The notes under the pieces: model-generated
What the model saw: only the letters and a program-made list of their open reading frames with translations
What the model was told of the DNA's origin: nothing
The model's database searches: none
Position numbers and translations under genes: made by a program
Part shown: positions 54,600 through 63,306 of the stretch, piece by piece
How the letters are laid out: every line of letters begins with the position of its first letter
Numbering within the stretch: position 1 is the first letter of the stretch
Origin: Arcobacter sp.
Lineage (GTDB): Bacteria > Campylobacterota > Campylobacteria > Campylobacterales > Arcobacteraceae
Length of the DNA: 64,000 nucleotides
Direction: 5' to 3'
NCBI GenBank assembly: GCA_020048055.1
Contig: JAIFNA010000015.1
Coordinates: 1 to 64,000 of the forward strand

Positions 54600-55605
54600 C
54601 TTCTAATTCCTCATCAAAAAGTCTTATAGATTCATTTATTATTTCATTATTTGGTATGCCATCTTTAAGATTTTCTTGTCTCCAACTATCATCTCCACTC
54701 GGCAAAAATATTGGTAAATCAATGTTTTTTTTCTTTGCGATAAGATACAACTTTTTGACTACAAAAAATGAATGTGTCGCTATAAAAAATTGTATCCCTT
54801 TTTCTGCCAAAATAGAGATAATTTCAAGCAATTGGCTAATCGCTACAGGATGCAGTGCTGATTCTGGCTCATCTATAAATATTACCGATTCGGGGGAGAG
54901 ATATCTATTGCCAAGTAAAGTATCAAGAATAGCTATTTTCTTGATTCCTTCTGCTGTAGCATTTATAGAAAATTTGCTATTTCCTTTTTTGTATATCCAC
55001 TTGTCGCTATTCGTATCAAATTCTATTTTCCCTTGAAACATCTTTTCAAGACTATTTCTTGAAGCTCGAAATGCTTCAAAATTTCTTCCCATTTGAGTAG
55101 GAGTTTGCAAAGCCAAAACCAAATCAACATAAGTAGCATCAAAGCCAAAAGATTTATCTTGAAGTCCTGATTTTAAAATCACTTTTGAAAGTGTCAGAAC
55201 CTCTTTTGGAGGTAAAAATATAGAGTTAGCCTCTCTCTTTGAAAGATTGTTATGAAGCGATGATATTTTTTTGTTTGTATCTTGTCCGATTTCAAATGCC
55301 AAACTTGTATTATCACTCATAGTTACAGATGCTTTAAGCCTGTTTCCACTCCCTTTTTGAACCAAATCACTCAATTTTTCAATTTGAAAAGTCCAATAAA
55401 GCTTATCACTCAATACTTCATCAAATTCTCTTCTATCGTCACCCTTATCGTACTCCTCTTGTGAGCGAATAAGAGAATAAAGCGATTTTAATAAAAATGT
55501 TTTTCCAACACTATTAGAACCGATGATTAAATTGATATTTGACAACGAATTACTTTTGATTTCAGTAAGCGGTCCAAACTTTTCAAATGAAAATTGTTTT
55601 ATCAT
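54583..55605 (-). CDS. AAA ATPase (OLD/ATP-cassette-like)
   Basis: A 340-residue ABC-type ATPase: FEKFGPLTEIKSNSL start, Walker A IGSNSVGKTFLLKS, a long insert, signature-like region NATAEGIKKIAIL, Walker B VIFIDEPESALHP with H-loop FFIATHSFFV. This is the AAA_15/21 layout used by OLD, PARIS-type and retron ATPases. Pairs with the following small nuclease-like gene. It lies between Wzx and rfbH, where polysaccharide genes would be expected. Confidence 0.85.
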   Translation of the reverse strand: MIKQFSFEKFGPLTEIKSNSLSNINLIIGSNSVGKTFLLKSLYSLIRSQEEYDKGDDRREFDEVLSDKLYWTFQIEKLSDLVQKGSGNRLKASVTMSDNTSLAFEIGQDTNKKISSLHNNLSKREANSIFLPPKEVLTLSKVILKSGLQDKSFGFDATYVDLVLALQTPTQMGRNFEAFRASRNSLEKMFQGKIEFDTNSDKWIYKKGNSKFSINATAEGIKKIAILDTLLGNRYLSPESVIFIDEPESALHPVAISQLLEIISILAEKGIQFFIATHSFFVVKKLYLIAKKKNIDLPIFLPSGDDSWRQENLKDGIPNNEIINESIRLFDEELEVGMDE

Positions 55606-55614
55606 TTTTTACCT

Positions 55615-56943
55615 TTATTGACTCGCAAACTCTCTAATCTTCTCAATCATATACCCAATAGCCTCATCACCCATTCCAGGATACAATCCTATCCAAAAAC
55701 TATCAGTCATAATCTTATCTGTAACTGTAAGTTCACCAACTATTCTATAGTCAGTATCTAGTGCCATACTATCAAACATTGGGTGTCTTGTCATATTTCC
55801 AGCAAATAAATTTCTTGTTTGGATATTGTTGCTTTCCAAGAATTCTACTATCTCATTTCTAGTGAATTTTGCACTTTCAGTTAGTGTCATCATAAATCCA
55901 AACCAGCTTGGATCTGAGTTTGGTTGAGTTTCTACAAGTTGAAGTTCTTTTAAGTCTTTAAGTCCATCGTATAGTTTCTTTTGATTTTGTTTTCTTTTTT
56001 CTACAAAACTTGGAAATTTTTCAAGTTGAGCTACACCAACTGCTGCTTGCATATCAGAAACTTTTAGATTAAATCCAAAGTGTGAGTAAACATATTTATG
56101 GTCATACCCTTTTGGTAAGCTTCCAAAACTTTGTGAAAATCTACATCCACAAGTATTATCTATCCCACTTTCACACCAGCAGTCTCTTCCCCAGTCTCTC
56201 ATAGAAAGCATTATCTTTTTAAGAAGTGGATTATCTGTATATGTTGCTCCACCCTCTCCCATTGTCATATGATGTGGTGGATAAAAACTACTTGTCCCTA
56301 TATCTCCCCAAGTTCCAGTTGGTCTCCCCTCATAAGTTGAACCAAGAGCATCACAGTTATCTTCTATCAGCCAAAGGTTGTGTTTTGTACAAAACTCTTT
56401 AACAGCTCTTAGATTAAATGGATTTCCTAAAGTATGAGCTATCATAATAGCTTTTGTTTTAGGGCTAAGGGCTAGTTCAAGTTTAGACACATCGATATTT
56501 GCACAAGTGAGTTCCATATCAACAAATACAGGTACTGCACCATATTGTACTATTGGAGCTACAGTAGTAGGAAACCCAGCAGCTACTGTGATAACTTCAT
56601 CACCACGTTTAACTTGTCGCTCTTTTAGAAGTGGTGAAGTTAAAGTATAGAATGCAAGAAGATTTGCAGAACTTCCAGAGTTTACTAAAAATGCCCATCG
56701 TACATTTAAAAACTTAGCTAGTTCCTTTTCAAACTTTTTAGAGTAATCTCCGTAAGTAAGCCAAAAATCTAAGCTACTATCTACAAGATATTGCATCTCT
56801 TTTTCATCAAATACTCGTCCTGCATAATTTACTCTTGATTTTCCAGCCACAAATTCTTTTTCTTGAACTGGTTTATGTACTAATTCATAGTATTCTTTTG
56901 TTTTTTGAAGTATCTCTTGTTTTAATTGTTCTTGTTTTGTCAT
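55615..56943 (-). CDS. rfbH: CDP-4-keto-6-deoxyglucose 3-dehydrase (RfbH type)
   Basis: Removes the 3-OH in CDP-3,6-dideoxyhexose synthesis with PLP/PMP and a [2Fe-2S] cluster. The 442 residues match the family: NSGSSANLLAFYTL, ITVAAGFPTTVAPI, IEDNCDALGSTYEG, SFYPPHHMTMGEGG (His replacing the usual PLP lysine) and the Cys-rich CWCESGIDNTCGCRF. An electron-transfer reductase partner is not in the window. Between the defence-like ATPase and the Uma2 gene. Confidence 0.95.
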   Translation of the reverse strand: MTKQEQLKQEILQKTKEYYELVHKPVQEKEFVAGKSRVNYAGRVFDEKEMQYLVDSSLDFWLTYGDYSKKFEKELAKFLNVRWAFLVNSGSSANLLAFYTLTSPLLKERQVKRGDEVITVAAGFPTTVAPIVQYGAVPVFVDMELTCANIDVSKLELALSPKTKAIMIAHTLGNPFNLRAVKEFCTKHNLWLIEDNCDALGSTYEGRPTGTWGDIGTSSFYPPHHMTMGEGGATYTDNPLLKKIMLSMRDWGRDCWCESGIDNTCGCRFSQSFGSLPKGYDHKYVYSHFGFNLKVSDMQAAVGVAQLEKFPSFVEKRKQNQKKLYDGLKDLKELQLVETQPNSDPSWFGFMMTLTESAKFTRNEIVEFLESNNIQTRNLFAGNMTRHPMFDSMALDTDYRIVGELTVTDKIMTDSFWIGLYPGMGDEAIGYMIEKIREFASQ

Positions 56944-56955
56944 ATTAATTTTCTC

Positions 56956-57513
56956 CTATTGTTTTTTAAATTTTTTAAATAATTGTTCAAAGTCTAACTT
57001 TGGCTTACATGTAGTATTTTCAAAAAGAAAAGCTTGGTTATAAAAATCACCTTGCTTTTCAAATTTTCCATTCTCAAGTTTATAAATTTTTGCTATTAGC
57101 TCATCAGGATAAACAATAACATAATAATTTACTTTCTCTTTTTCATAAATCTCAAATTTATATTTTTCATCTTTTTTTGCAGTTGATTTGCTTATCACTT
57201 CAACTATAATCTCTGGTGTTTTTGTAAGATATGAGTCATTTTGCTCATCACAAACAAGCACTACATCAGGTCTTAGGACAGTATCAAAACCAATTTTCCA
57301 ATCTTCCTCCATCAGTGCTTCACATCGTTCACATTCTTCAATTTGATTGTTCAATTGTGTGAGTATTCGCCCAGCAATATTTTGGTGTTTTCTCATTGGA
57401 GCTGGTGCCATAGCTACAGAGCCATGCCTTGCAATAGCTATACCATTGATCAATTCCCAGTCTCCTTCCCAAGAAACATAGTCATCGTAAGTATAATATT
57501 CTATTGCGCACAC
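56956..57513 (-). CDS. Uma2-family (DUF820) putative endonuclease
   Basis: About 185 residues: YYTYDDYVSWEGDWELINGI, APMRKHQNIAGRILTQL, VLRPDVVLVCDE and PEIIVEVISKSTAKKDEKYK form the Uma2 PD-(D/E)xK-like core (D, ExV-K). Start at GTG 57513, 7 nt after AGGAG; a longer frame would overlap the upstream epimerase. Uma2 genes are often cargo in mobile or accessory regions; their biological role is unknown. Inserted between rfbH and the epimerase. Confidence 0.88.
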   Translation of the reverse strand: MCAIEYYTYDDYVSWEGDWELINGIAIARHGSVAMAPAPMRKHQNIAGRILTQLNNQIEECERCEALMEEDWKIGFDTVLRPDVVLVCDEQNDSYLTKTPEIIVEVISKSTAKKDEKYKFEIYEKEKVNYYVIVYPDELIAKIYKLENGKFEKQGDFYNQAFLFENTTCKPKLDFEQLFKKFKKQ

Positions 57514-57517
57514 ATTC

Positions 57518-58441
57518 CTACTCCTTCTTCCAAATTGCATCTATCACTTGAAGATATGGGTCACTTTTCACACTTTCTATATCTAAATTATCAAGATTGT
57601 AACTAAAATATTCTCTCATTTTTATTATGGCATCTTTATGTGAAGTAAATATGAAAGTACTCAATTCTCTCATAACTCTTTCATTACTTGAGGTGTATTC
57701 GTTGTTTAATCCATCCTTTAAAACTCTTATTTCAGATTTAAAATCACTCACTTCATTGACTAAATTTGCCAAAGTTAATAAGTCTATTTTTTGTCCCGTT
57801 GTCACATTGTAAATCTTTTCTTTTGGCTCATTATGGATAAACCAATCTATCATTTTTATTAAATCATCGATATAAATATAGTCAAAATAGACATTTTTAT
57901 TTATCACTATTGGCAACTTCAAAAGGTTTTTCACTATCGCATTGGTTATAAATTTAAATCTATAATTTTCATATTCGCCATAAGCTCCAAAAATACGAAG
58001 CTGTGTGATATTGTCTGATTTTTCTATATATCTTGAAGTGATAGATTTATAAAATCCATACTCATCAAATGGAAGTTCATTCAAATAATCTTCCTCAATT
58101 GCATCAACAATAGGCTTATGTTTACCATACTCCGCACCACTTCCAAAAGAGATGATTTTTTGTACATTTTTTTCATGTTTTGCAATATTGAAAAATATCC
58201 GTAAATTGTACTCTGTGACATTTTTCATATCAGCAGTATCTCTTCCACCACCACGATTGGCAAGATGGATAATGATATCTATCTTATTTGACAATATATA
58301 ATCATCAACAGCTTTTTCATTTGCCAAATCAAGCTCTTTGCTCGATGGTGCAAAAAGGGTGTAATTCGCATAGTTTTTTTGGAGATACTCTTTAAGATGA
58401 CTTCCAACAAAACCGCTTGAACCTGTGATGAAGATGTTCAT
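57518..58441 (-). CDS. NAD-dependent epimerase/reductase of the CDP-sugar cluster
   Basis: An extended short-chain dehydrogenase of about 307 residues: IFITGSSGFVGSHLKEYL (NAD site), HLANRGGGRDT, ISFGSGAEYGKH and the YGFYKS (YxxxK) dyad. By position in an rfbFGH cluster it may reduce or epimerise C4 or C5 of the CDP-deoxyhexose, like CDP-abequose/paratose synthases. Start at ATG 58441. Its first 120 bp are duplicated at 59489-59608 beyond the DUF1016 gene. Confidence 0.8.
   Translation of the reverse strand: MNIFITGSSGFVGSHLKEYLQKNYANYTLFAPSSKELDLANEKAVDDYILSNKIDIIIHLANRGGGRDTADMKNVTEYNLRIFFNIAKHEKNVQKIISFGSGAEYGKHKPIVDAIEEDYLNELPFDEYGFYKSITSRYIEKSDNITQLRIFGAYGEYENYRFKFITNAIVKNLLKLPIVINKNVYFDYIYIDDLIKMIDWFIHNEPKEKIYNVTTGQKIDLLTLANLVNEVSDFKSEIRVLKDGLNNEYTSSNERVMRELSTFIFTSHKDAIIKMREYFSYNLDNLDIESVKSDPYLQVIDAIWKKE
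58322..58441 (-). repeat. 120-bp duplicated 5' end of the epimerase gene (intact copy)
   Basis: Aligns without gaps to 59489-59608, with about 12 mismatches by eye. The two copies are direct repeats flanking the DUF1016 gene. Confidence 0.9.
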
Positions 58442-58446
58442 TTTTC

Positions 58447-59472
58447 TCATGATTCTAGCAACCTATTCAAAGCTTTTTCTAACAACTCTTTTTCTGGAAG
58501 ATAGAGCTGATATTTTGCGAGAAGTATTTTATTTTTGATACTATCAGTCGCATATTCTACCAAAATATGATTTTTGTATGCACCTAAAATTATACCAACT
58601 GGTTCATTGTCTCCCTCAGTTGCTTCCTCTTTTTTAAAATAGTTTAGATAGAGATTCATTTGCCCAATATCTTGATGGTCTATTTCCCCTCGTTTTAGGT
58701 CAATCAACACAAAACATTTAAGTATCCGATGATAAAAAAGTAAATCAACCCTAAAATGTTTTCCACCAATACTCATACGATATTGTCGCCCTATACATGC
58801 AAAACCTTTTCCAAGTTCAAGTAAAAATCGTTGTAAATTTGTGATAAGTCGCTCTTCCAAATCAGTTTCAAGGTATTGATATTGTTCTGGTATATTTAAA
58901 AATTCTAACACGAATGGGTCTTTGAGTAAATCTTCTGCCTTCTCTACTTCATGACCATCAGTAGCTAGTTTCAAAACACCTTCCTTGTCCGTACTGAGTG
59001 CCAAACGATGAAACAACATACTTTTCATTTGTCTCTTTAGTTCTCTTACGCTCCACTTTTCTTTTTGGGTTTGATTGATATAAAAACCTATTTCAAGCTC
59101 ATTTTCTGCTTTGAGTATCTCATAATAATGGCTCCAAGTCAATTGGTGGGACAGTGTCCCACTTTTTGGAAATGTCAAATAAAGCTTTCTCATATAGAGT
59201 AAATTTGATCTGCCAAAACCTTTGCCATAAGCAAAAGTCAAATCTTTTGAAAGTCTCTCAAAAAGTGCAGTACCATACTCAGCTTTTTCATTTCCATTTT
59301 GTTCAAACTCTACTATATATCTCCCTATCTCCCAGTAAGTTTGCACCAAAATAGTATTGATACTGCTTGCAACTTTATCTCTCCCAAGTGATAGCAAATT
59401 ACCTATTTGTTTAATAAGTATCTTATAGTCAGTTGGTTCTAAATCATTAAGAATTTTAATCTCTTTATTCAT
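58447..59472 (-). CDS. DUF1016/YhcG PD-(D/E)xK nuclease-domain protein
   Basis: A 341-residue protein with an N-terminal DUF1016_N region (SINTILVQTYWEIGRYIVEFE, YGTALFERLSKDLTFAYGKG) and a C-terminal nuclease domain (GKHFRVDLLFYHRILKCFVL, IDLKRGEIDHQDIGQMN with D...DLK). YhcG proteins are linked to restriction-like and mobile loci; function unresolved. Starts within the remnant of the duplicated epimerase gene and ends 5 nt before the intact copy, so it looks like an inserted cargo gene. Confidence 0.9.
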   Translation of the reverse strand: MNKEIKILNDLEPTDYKILIKQIGNLLSLGRDKVASSINTILVQTYWEIGRYIVEFEQNGNEKAEYGTALFERLSKDLTFAYGKGFGRSNLLYMRKLYLTFPKSGTLSHQLTWSHYYEILKAENELEIGFYINQTQKEKWSVRELKRQMKSMLFHRLALSTDKEGVLKLATDGHEVEKAEDLLKDPFVLEFLNIPEQYQYLETDLEERLITNLQRFLLELGKGFACIGRQYRMSIGGKHFRVDLLFYHRILKCFVLIDLKRGEIDHQDIGQMNLYLNYFKKEEATEGDNEPVGIILGAYKNHILVEYATDSIKNKILLAKYQLYLPEKELLEKALNRLLES

Positions 59473-59608
59473 TTGTATTTACCTTACATGCCAAATCAAG
59501 CTCAACACTTGATGGTGCAAAAAGAGTGTAATTTGCATAGTTTTTTTGGAGATACTCTTTAAGATGACTTCCCACAAAACCATTTGAACCTGTTATAAAG
59601 ATGTTCAT
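59465..59608 (-). pseudogene. 5' fragment of a second epimerase gene
   Basis: ATG 59608 encodes MNIFITGSNGFVGSHLKEYL and runs to LDLACKVNTNE before TAA (47 residues). Homologous to the epimerase at 57518 over 120 bp (59489-59608), then sequence switches abruptly to the DUF1016 gene. Its ATG region follows the transketolase genes, where the epimerase presumably once began. Confidence 0.88.
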
Positions 59609-59609
59609 A

Positions 59610-60539
59610 TTATTTTTTCCCTAAAATTTTAAAAATATTATTCGATATTGAATTTGCACTAAATCCAAACTTTTCTCTAATATAAAATTGACTTCCTACA
59701 TAGTGAGAATATTCATCTGGAAGAGCAAATCTTTTAAAAGTGGGATTAAAATTTGATTCTGCGATGTATTCAGAAACAACACTTCCTAATCCGCCAATAA
59801 TACTATGCTCTTCTATTGTAAATATATATTTTTTTGAAGATACTATTTTTTCTAATATCTCATAGTCAAAAGGCTTTATAGTATGAAAACTAACTACATC
59901 AGATATAAATCCTTTTTTTATGAGTTCGTTTGAAACCTCTAAAGCTATATCAGATGCATTTCCAGTAAATAAAATAGCTATATTACTATTTTCATTTTTT
60001 TCTATAACATTTGCTTTGCCTAATTTTATTTTTGATGTTTGATTGCTGATTATGGGTTCACCTTTTTTAGCTAGTCTAAAATATATTGGACCTTGATGGC
60101 TTACAGATTCTTCTGTAATCTTTTCTACTTCATAAGGATCACATGGAGAAAATACAGTCATATTTGGTAATGCCCTCATAATAGCAATATCCTCAATTGA
60201 ATGATGAGTAGCTCCTGCTGGACCATAAGTAACTCCAGCACCAACACCTACAAGTCTTACATTTGTATTCATATAAGCAACATCCACACGAATTTGCTCA
60301 AATGGTCTCATAGTTACAAAAGGCATAATACTATAGACATAAACTATTTTACCACTTAATGCTAGACCTGATGCTATGCTTACAGCATTAGCTTCGGCAA
60401 TACCAACATTTAAAAATCTATTTGGAAATTTTTCTTCAAACTCTTCCAAAACTGAAAAACCTAAATCAGGAGTAATTACAAATATTCTTTCATCTTGTTC
60501 GGCTAGTTTGACTAGTGTTTTAATAAATATATTTCTCAT
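59610..60539 (-). CDS. Transketolase-like C-terminal subunit
   Basis: A 309-residue protein holding the pyrimidine-binding and C-terminal domains: FVITPDLGFSVLEEF, RFLNVGIAEANAVSIASGLA (with the catalytic Glu), YGPAGATHHSIEDIAIMRA and FTIEEHSIIGGLGS. With the upstream 263-residue subunit it forms a split transketolase. The genes overlap by 4 nt. Placed among rfb genes, which suggests a two-carbon transfer to a nucleotide sugar rather than the pentose-phosphate pathway. Confidence 0.88.
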   Translation of the reverse strand: MRNIFIKTLVKLAEQDERIFVITPDLGFSVLEEFEEKFPNRFLNVGIAEANAVSIASGLALSGKIVYVYSIMPFVTMRPFEQIRVDVAYMNTNVRLVGVGAGVTYGPAGATHHSIEDIAIMRALPNMTVFSPCDPYEVEKITEESVSHQGPIYFRLAKKGEPIISNQTSKIKLGKANVIEKNENSNIAILFTGNASDIALEVSNELIKKGFISDVVSFHTIKPFDYEILEKIVSSKKYIFTIEEHSIIGGLGSVVSEYIAESNFNPTFKRFALPDEYSHYVGSQFYIREKFGFSANSISNNIFKILGKK

Positions 60540-61327
60540 GACAACTCCCTTATTGCTTGTTCCAATTGTTCTTTACTCGGAGACTTGTAATGCCAGATAA
60601 ACTCATTTTCCATATAACTAACCCCTTTCCCTTTTATCGTGTGAGCTATAATAGCCTTTGGCTTATTGGTTTTTTTAATTAATGCTTCTTCTATTTCTTG
60701 AAAATTATGTCCATTGATTTCAATAACTTCCCAGTTAAACGATTTGAGTTTTTCATGAAGTGGTTCAAGATTTATAACCTCATTTGTTTTTCCGTAACCT
60801 TGCAGTTTATTATAATCTACAATCATTGTTAAATTATCAAGATTTTTATGTGGTGCAAACATGATTGCTTCCCAAACAGAACCTTCATTTAGTTCACCAT
60901 CTCCGCACATTACATAAACCTGACTATTAAGATTATCAATTTTATTCGCTAAAGCCATTCCGACACCTATTGATAGTCCGTGTCCTAAAGAACCAGAAGA
61001 TACTTCAACTCCAGGAACAGCATCTTTATCTAAATGTCCGGGTAACTTTCCACCATCTACATAAAATCCATCTAGTAATTCTTTGGCAAAATATCCTCTT
61101 TCAGCTAAAGTTGCATAAAGGGCAGAACTTCCGTGACCTTTACTGAGAATAAATTTATCTCTACTTTTTAGAGTTGGATTATTAAGGTCAATATTCATGA
61201 CTTTAAAATATAGCATTGTCAGTATATCAACCGTTGATAATGCTGTTCCTGAATGTGAAGCGGATGATTTTGCATTCATCTTAACAATTGATTTTCTGAT
61301 ATTTTTTGAAATTTGTTTTAAATCCAT
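60536..61327 (-). CDS. Transketolase-like N-terminal subunit (TPP-binding)
   Basis: A 263-residue protein with DKFILSKGHGSSALYATLAE, SSGSLGHGLSIGVGMALA, and the TPP/metal motif GDGELNEGSVWEAIMFAPHK ... DYN. Only the PP domain is present; the Pyr and C-terminal domains are on the next gene. Its start abuts rfbG. Split transketolases of this kind accompany special-sugar pathways. Confidence 0.88.
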   Translation of the reverse strand: MDLKQISKNIRKSIVKMNAKSSASHSGTALSTVDILTMLYFKVMNIDLNNPTLKSRDKFILSKGHGSSALYATLAERGYFAKELLDGFYVDGGKLPGHLDKDAVPGVEVSSGSLGHGLSIGVGMALANKIDNLNSQVYVMCGDGELNEGSVWEAIMFAPHKNLDNLTMIVDYNKLQGYGKTNEVINLEPLHEKLKSFNWEVIEINGHNFQEIEEALIKKTNKPKAIIAHTIKGKGVSYMENEFIWHYKSPSKEQLEQAIRELS

Positions 61328-62439
61328 TATTTACTCCATTCAATATTTTTCTTTCTCGCATCAGCCACATAACTTTCCAAATCACTAAAAGTTAAAATAT
61401 TTTTATCCTCTTCATAATAAGCTTTATACCATTTCACAGTTTTAAGAAAAGTTGTCTCACTATCCCAAACATCTTTCCATTTCAGTAAGATATGAGCTTT
61501 TGAACAATCAAGTTTGAGCAAATTTGCTTCGTGAAGCTGGTGTGGGTCGGAGTTGATTTCATAGTCTATTTTAGCCCAATGTTTTTTTACATGGTTTACA
61601 ACTTCTTCAACGGTTATACTTCCCTCATCACTTGGTCCAAAGTTCCATGCTTCACCAAACTCCACTTTTTCTTCAAGAAGTTTTTGTCCGATATGCAAAT
61701 ATCCACTAAGAGGTTCAAGTACATGTTGCCAAGGTCTTGTTGCGTATGGATTTCTGATACTTACTTTTTTACCCTGGGAGACCGAAACCATAATATCAGT
61801 GATAAGTCTGTCTTGTGCCCAATCACCACCACCTATCACATTTCCAGCTCTACAAGATGCAAGTAAAGTATTGTGAGTTTTCTTATACTCTTTTGGATTA
61901 AAGTATGAGTTTCGATAAGAATTTGCCAACAAATCAGCACAACCTTTTGATGAACTATACGGATCATAACCGCCCATTGGGTCATTTTCTCTATATCCCC
62001 ATATCCACTCTTTATTTTCATAAGCTTTATCGCTTGTGATATTTACTATTGCTTTGATATTGTTTTTTCGACAAGCTTCAAATACTTTTAGAGTTCCTAT
62101 CACATTTGTTTCATAGGTTTCTATTGGATTTTCATACGATAATCTTACGAGTGGTTGAGCTGCAAGATGAAATACAATATCTGGTTTGTACTTTTCAAAA
62201 GTTTGATTTAATTTCCCTAAATCCCTTATATCTCCAATAACTGAAATAATATCAACATTTAAAATTCCTATATGATTTGGAGTAGTTGGAGCTTCTAAAG
62301 AATATCCTACAACTTTTGCCCCCATTTGTGTTAGCCAATAAACTAACCATGAACCTTTAAAACCTGTATGACCAGTGACTAATACCGTCTTATTTTTATA
62401 GATTCCTGAAAATAAATTTTCCATTACCAAGTTTTCCAA
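61327..62439 (-). CDS. rfbG: CDP-glucose 4,6-dehydratase
   Basis: Converts CDP-glucose to CDP-4-keto-6-deoxyglucose. The 370-residue SDR enzyme shows VLVTGHTGFKGSWLVYWL, FHLAAQPLVRLSYENP, TSDKAYENKEW (with catalytic Thr/Asp-Lys region) and DPYSSSKGCADL (YxxxK). Length and motifs are those of RfbG. Overlaps rfbF by 16 nt; the next gene is the transketolase N-subunit. Confidence 0.95.
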   Translation of the reverse strand: MENLVMENLFSGIYKNKTVLVTGHTGFKGSWLVYWLTQMGAKVVGYSLEAPTTPNHIGILNVDIISVIGDIRDLGKLNQTFEKYKPDIVFHLAAQPLVRLSYENPIETYETNVIGTLKVFEACRKNNIKAIVNITSDKAYENKEWIWGYRENDPMGGYDPYSSSKGCADLLANSYRNSYFNPKEYKKTHNTLLASCRAGNVIGGGDWAQDRLITDIMVSVSQGKKVSIRNPYATRPWQHVLEPLSGYLHIGQKLLEEKVEFGEAWNFGPSDEGSITVEEVVNHVKKHWAKIDYEINSDPHQLHEANLLKLDCSKAHILLKWKDVWDSETTFLKTVKWYKAYYEEDKNILTFSDLESYVADARKKNIEWSK

Positions 62440-63197
62440 GGAGCTTTATTTGTGTCCCAAAGTTTATTGAGATCATTTTTATCTTTTAAACTATCCATTG
62501 GTGACCAAAATCCCTCATGTTTGTAGGTAAAAAGTTCCCCATCTAGTGCAAGATTTTTAAGTGGTGCTTGCTCGAAGACTGTTTCATCCCCTTCTGTGAT
62601 ATAATCAAATACTTTAGGTTCACACACAAAATATCCAGCATTTATCCAGTGCCCATCACCTTTTGGTTTCTCTTTAAATTCATTCACTTGATTGTTTTCA
62701 TTGATATTTAATGCACCGAACCTTCCATCAGGTAAATGTGCAGTCAAAGTCATAGCTTTACCATGAGATTTATGAAATGCTACAAGCTCATCAATATTGA
62801 TATCACTCACACCATCACCATAAGTAAGCATAAATGGCTCATCTCCAACTATTTGTTGTGCTCGCTTAATTCTCCCACCTGTCATACTATTAAGTCCTGT
62901 GTCCAAAAGAGTTATTTTCCAAGGCTCACTTGAATTATTTAATACTTCCATTTTCCCAGTTTGCATATCTATTGTCACATCACTTTGATGGAGGAAATAA
63001 TTAGCAAAATACTCTTTTATATAATACCCTTTATAGCCAAGAAGAACTACAAACTCATTAAATCCATACTGACTATAAATTTTCATAATATGCCAAAGAA
63101 TTGGTTTCCCACCTATTTCTACCATTGGTTTTGGGCGAATATCTGTTTCTTCTGATAGACGAGTTCCAAAGCCCCCAGCTAATAATAATACTTTCAT
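62424..63197 (-). CDS. rfbF: Glucose-1-phosphate cytidylyltransferase
   Basis: Makes CDP-glucose from CTP and glucose-1-phosphate, the first step of the CDP-deoxyhexose branch. The 257 residues include LLAGGFGTRLSEETDIRPKP, YGDGVSDINIDELVAFH and GYFVCEPKVFDYI, all RfbF/DdhA-type. Operon with rfbG. The 109 nt upstream show no promoter I could support. Confidence 0.95.
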   Translation of the reverse strand: MKVLLLAGGFGTRLSEETDIRPKPMVEIGGKPILWHIMKIYSQYGFNEFVVLLGYKGYYIKEYFANYFLHQSDVTIDMQTGKMEVLNNSSEPWKITLLDTGLNSMTGGRIKRAQQIVGDEPFMLTYGDGVSDINIDELVAFHKSHGKAMTLTAHLPDGRFGALNINENNQVNEFKEKPKGDGHWINAGYFVCEPKVFDYITEGDETVFEQAPLKNLALDGELFTYKHEGFWSPMDSLKDKNDLNKLWDTNKAPWKTW

Positions 63198-63306
63198 TTA
63201 ATTTTCTCCTTGTTTATCTTTTATCAAATCTAGTAAATTTAATCCATATATTTAATTTTTATTTTATCAAACCCTTACTAAAACTCTTTTTAGTCGATAC
63301 CTTAAA

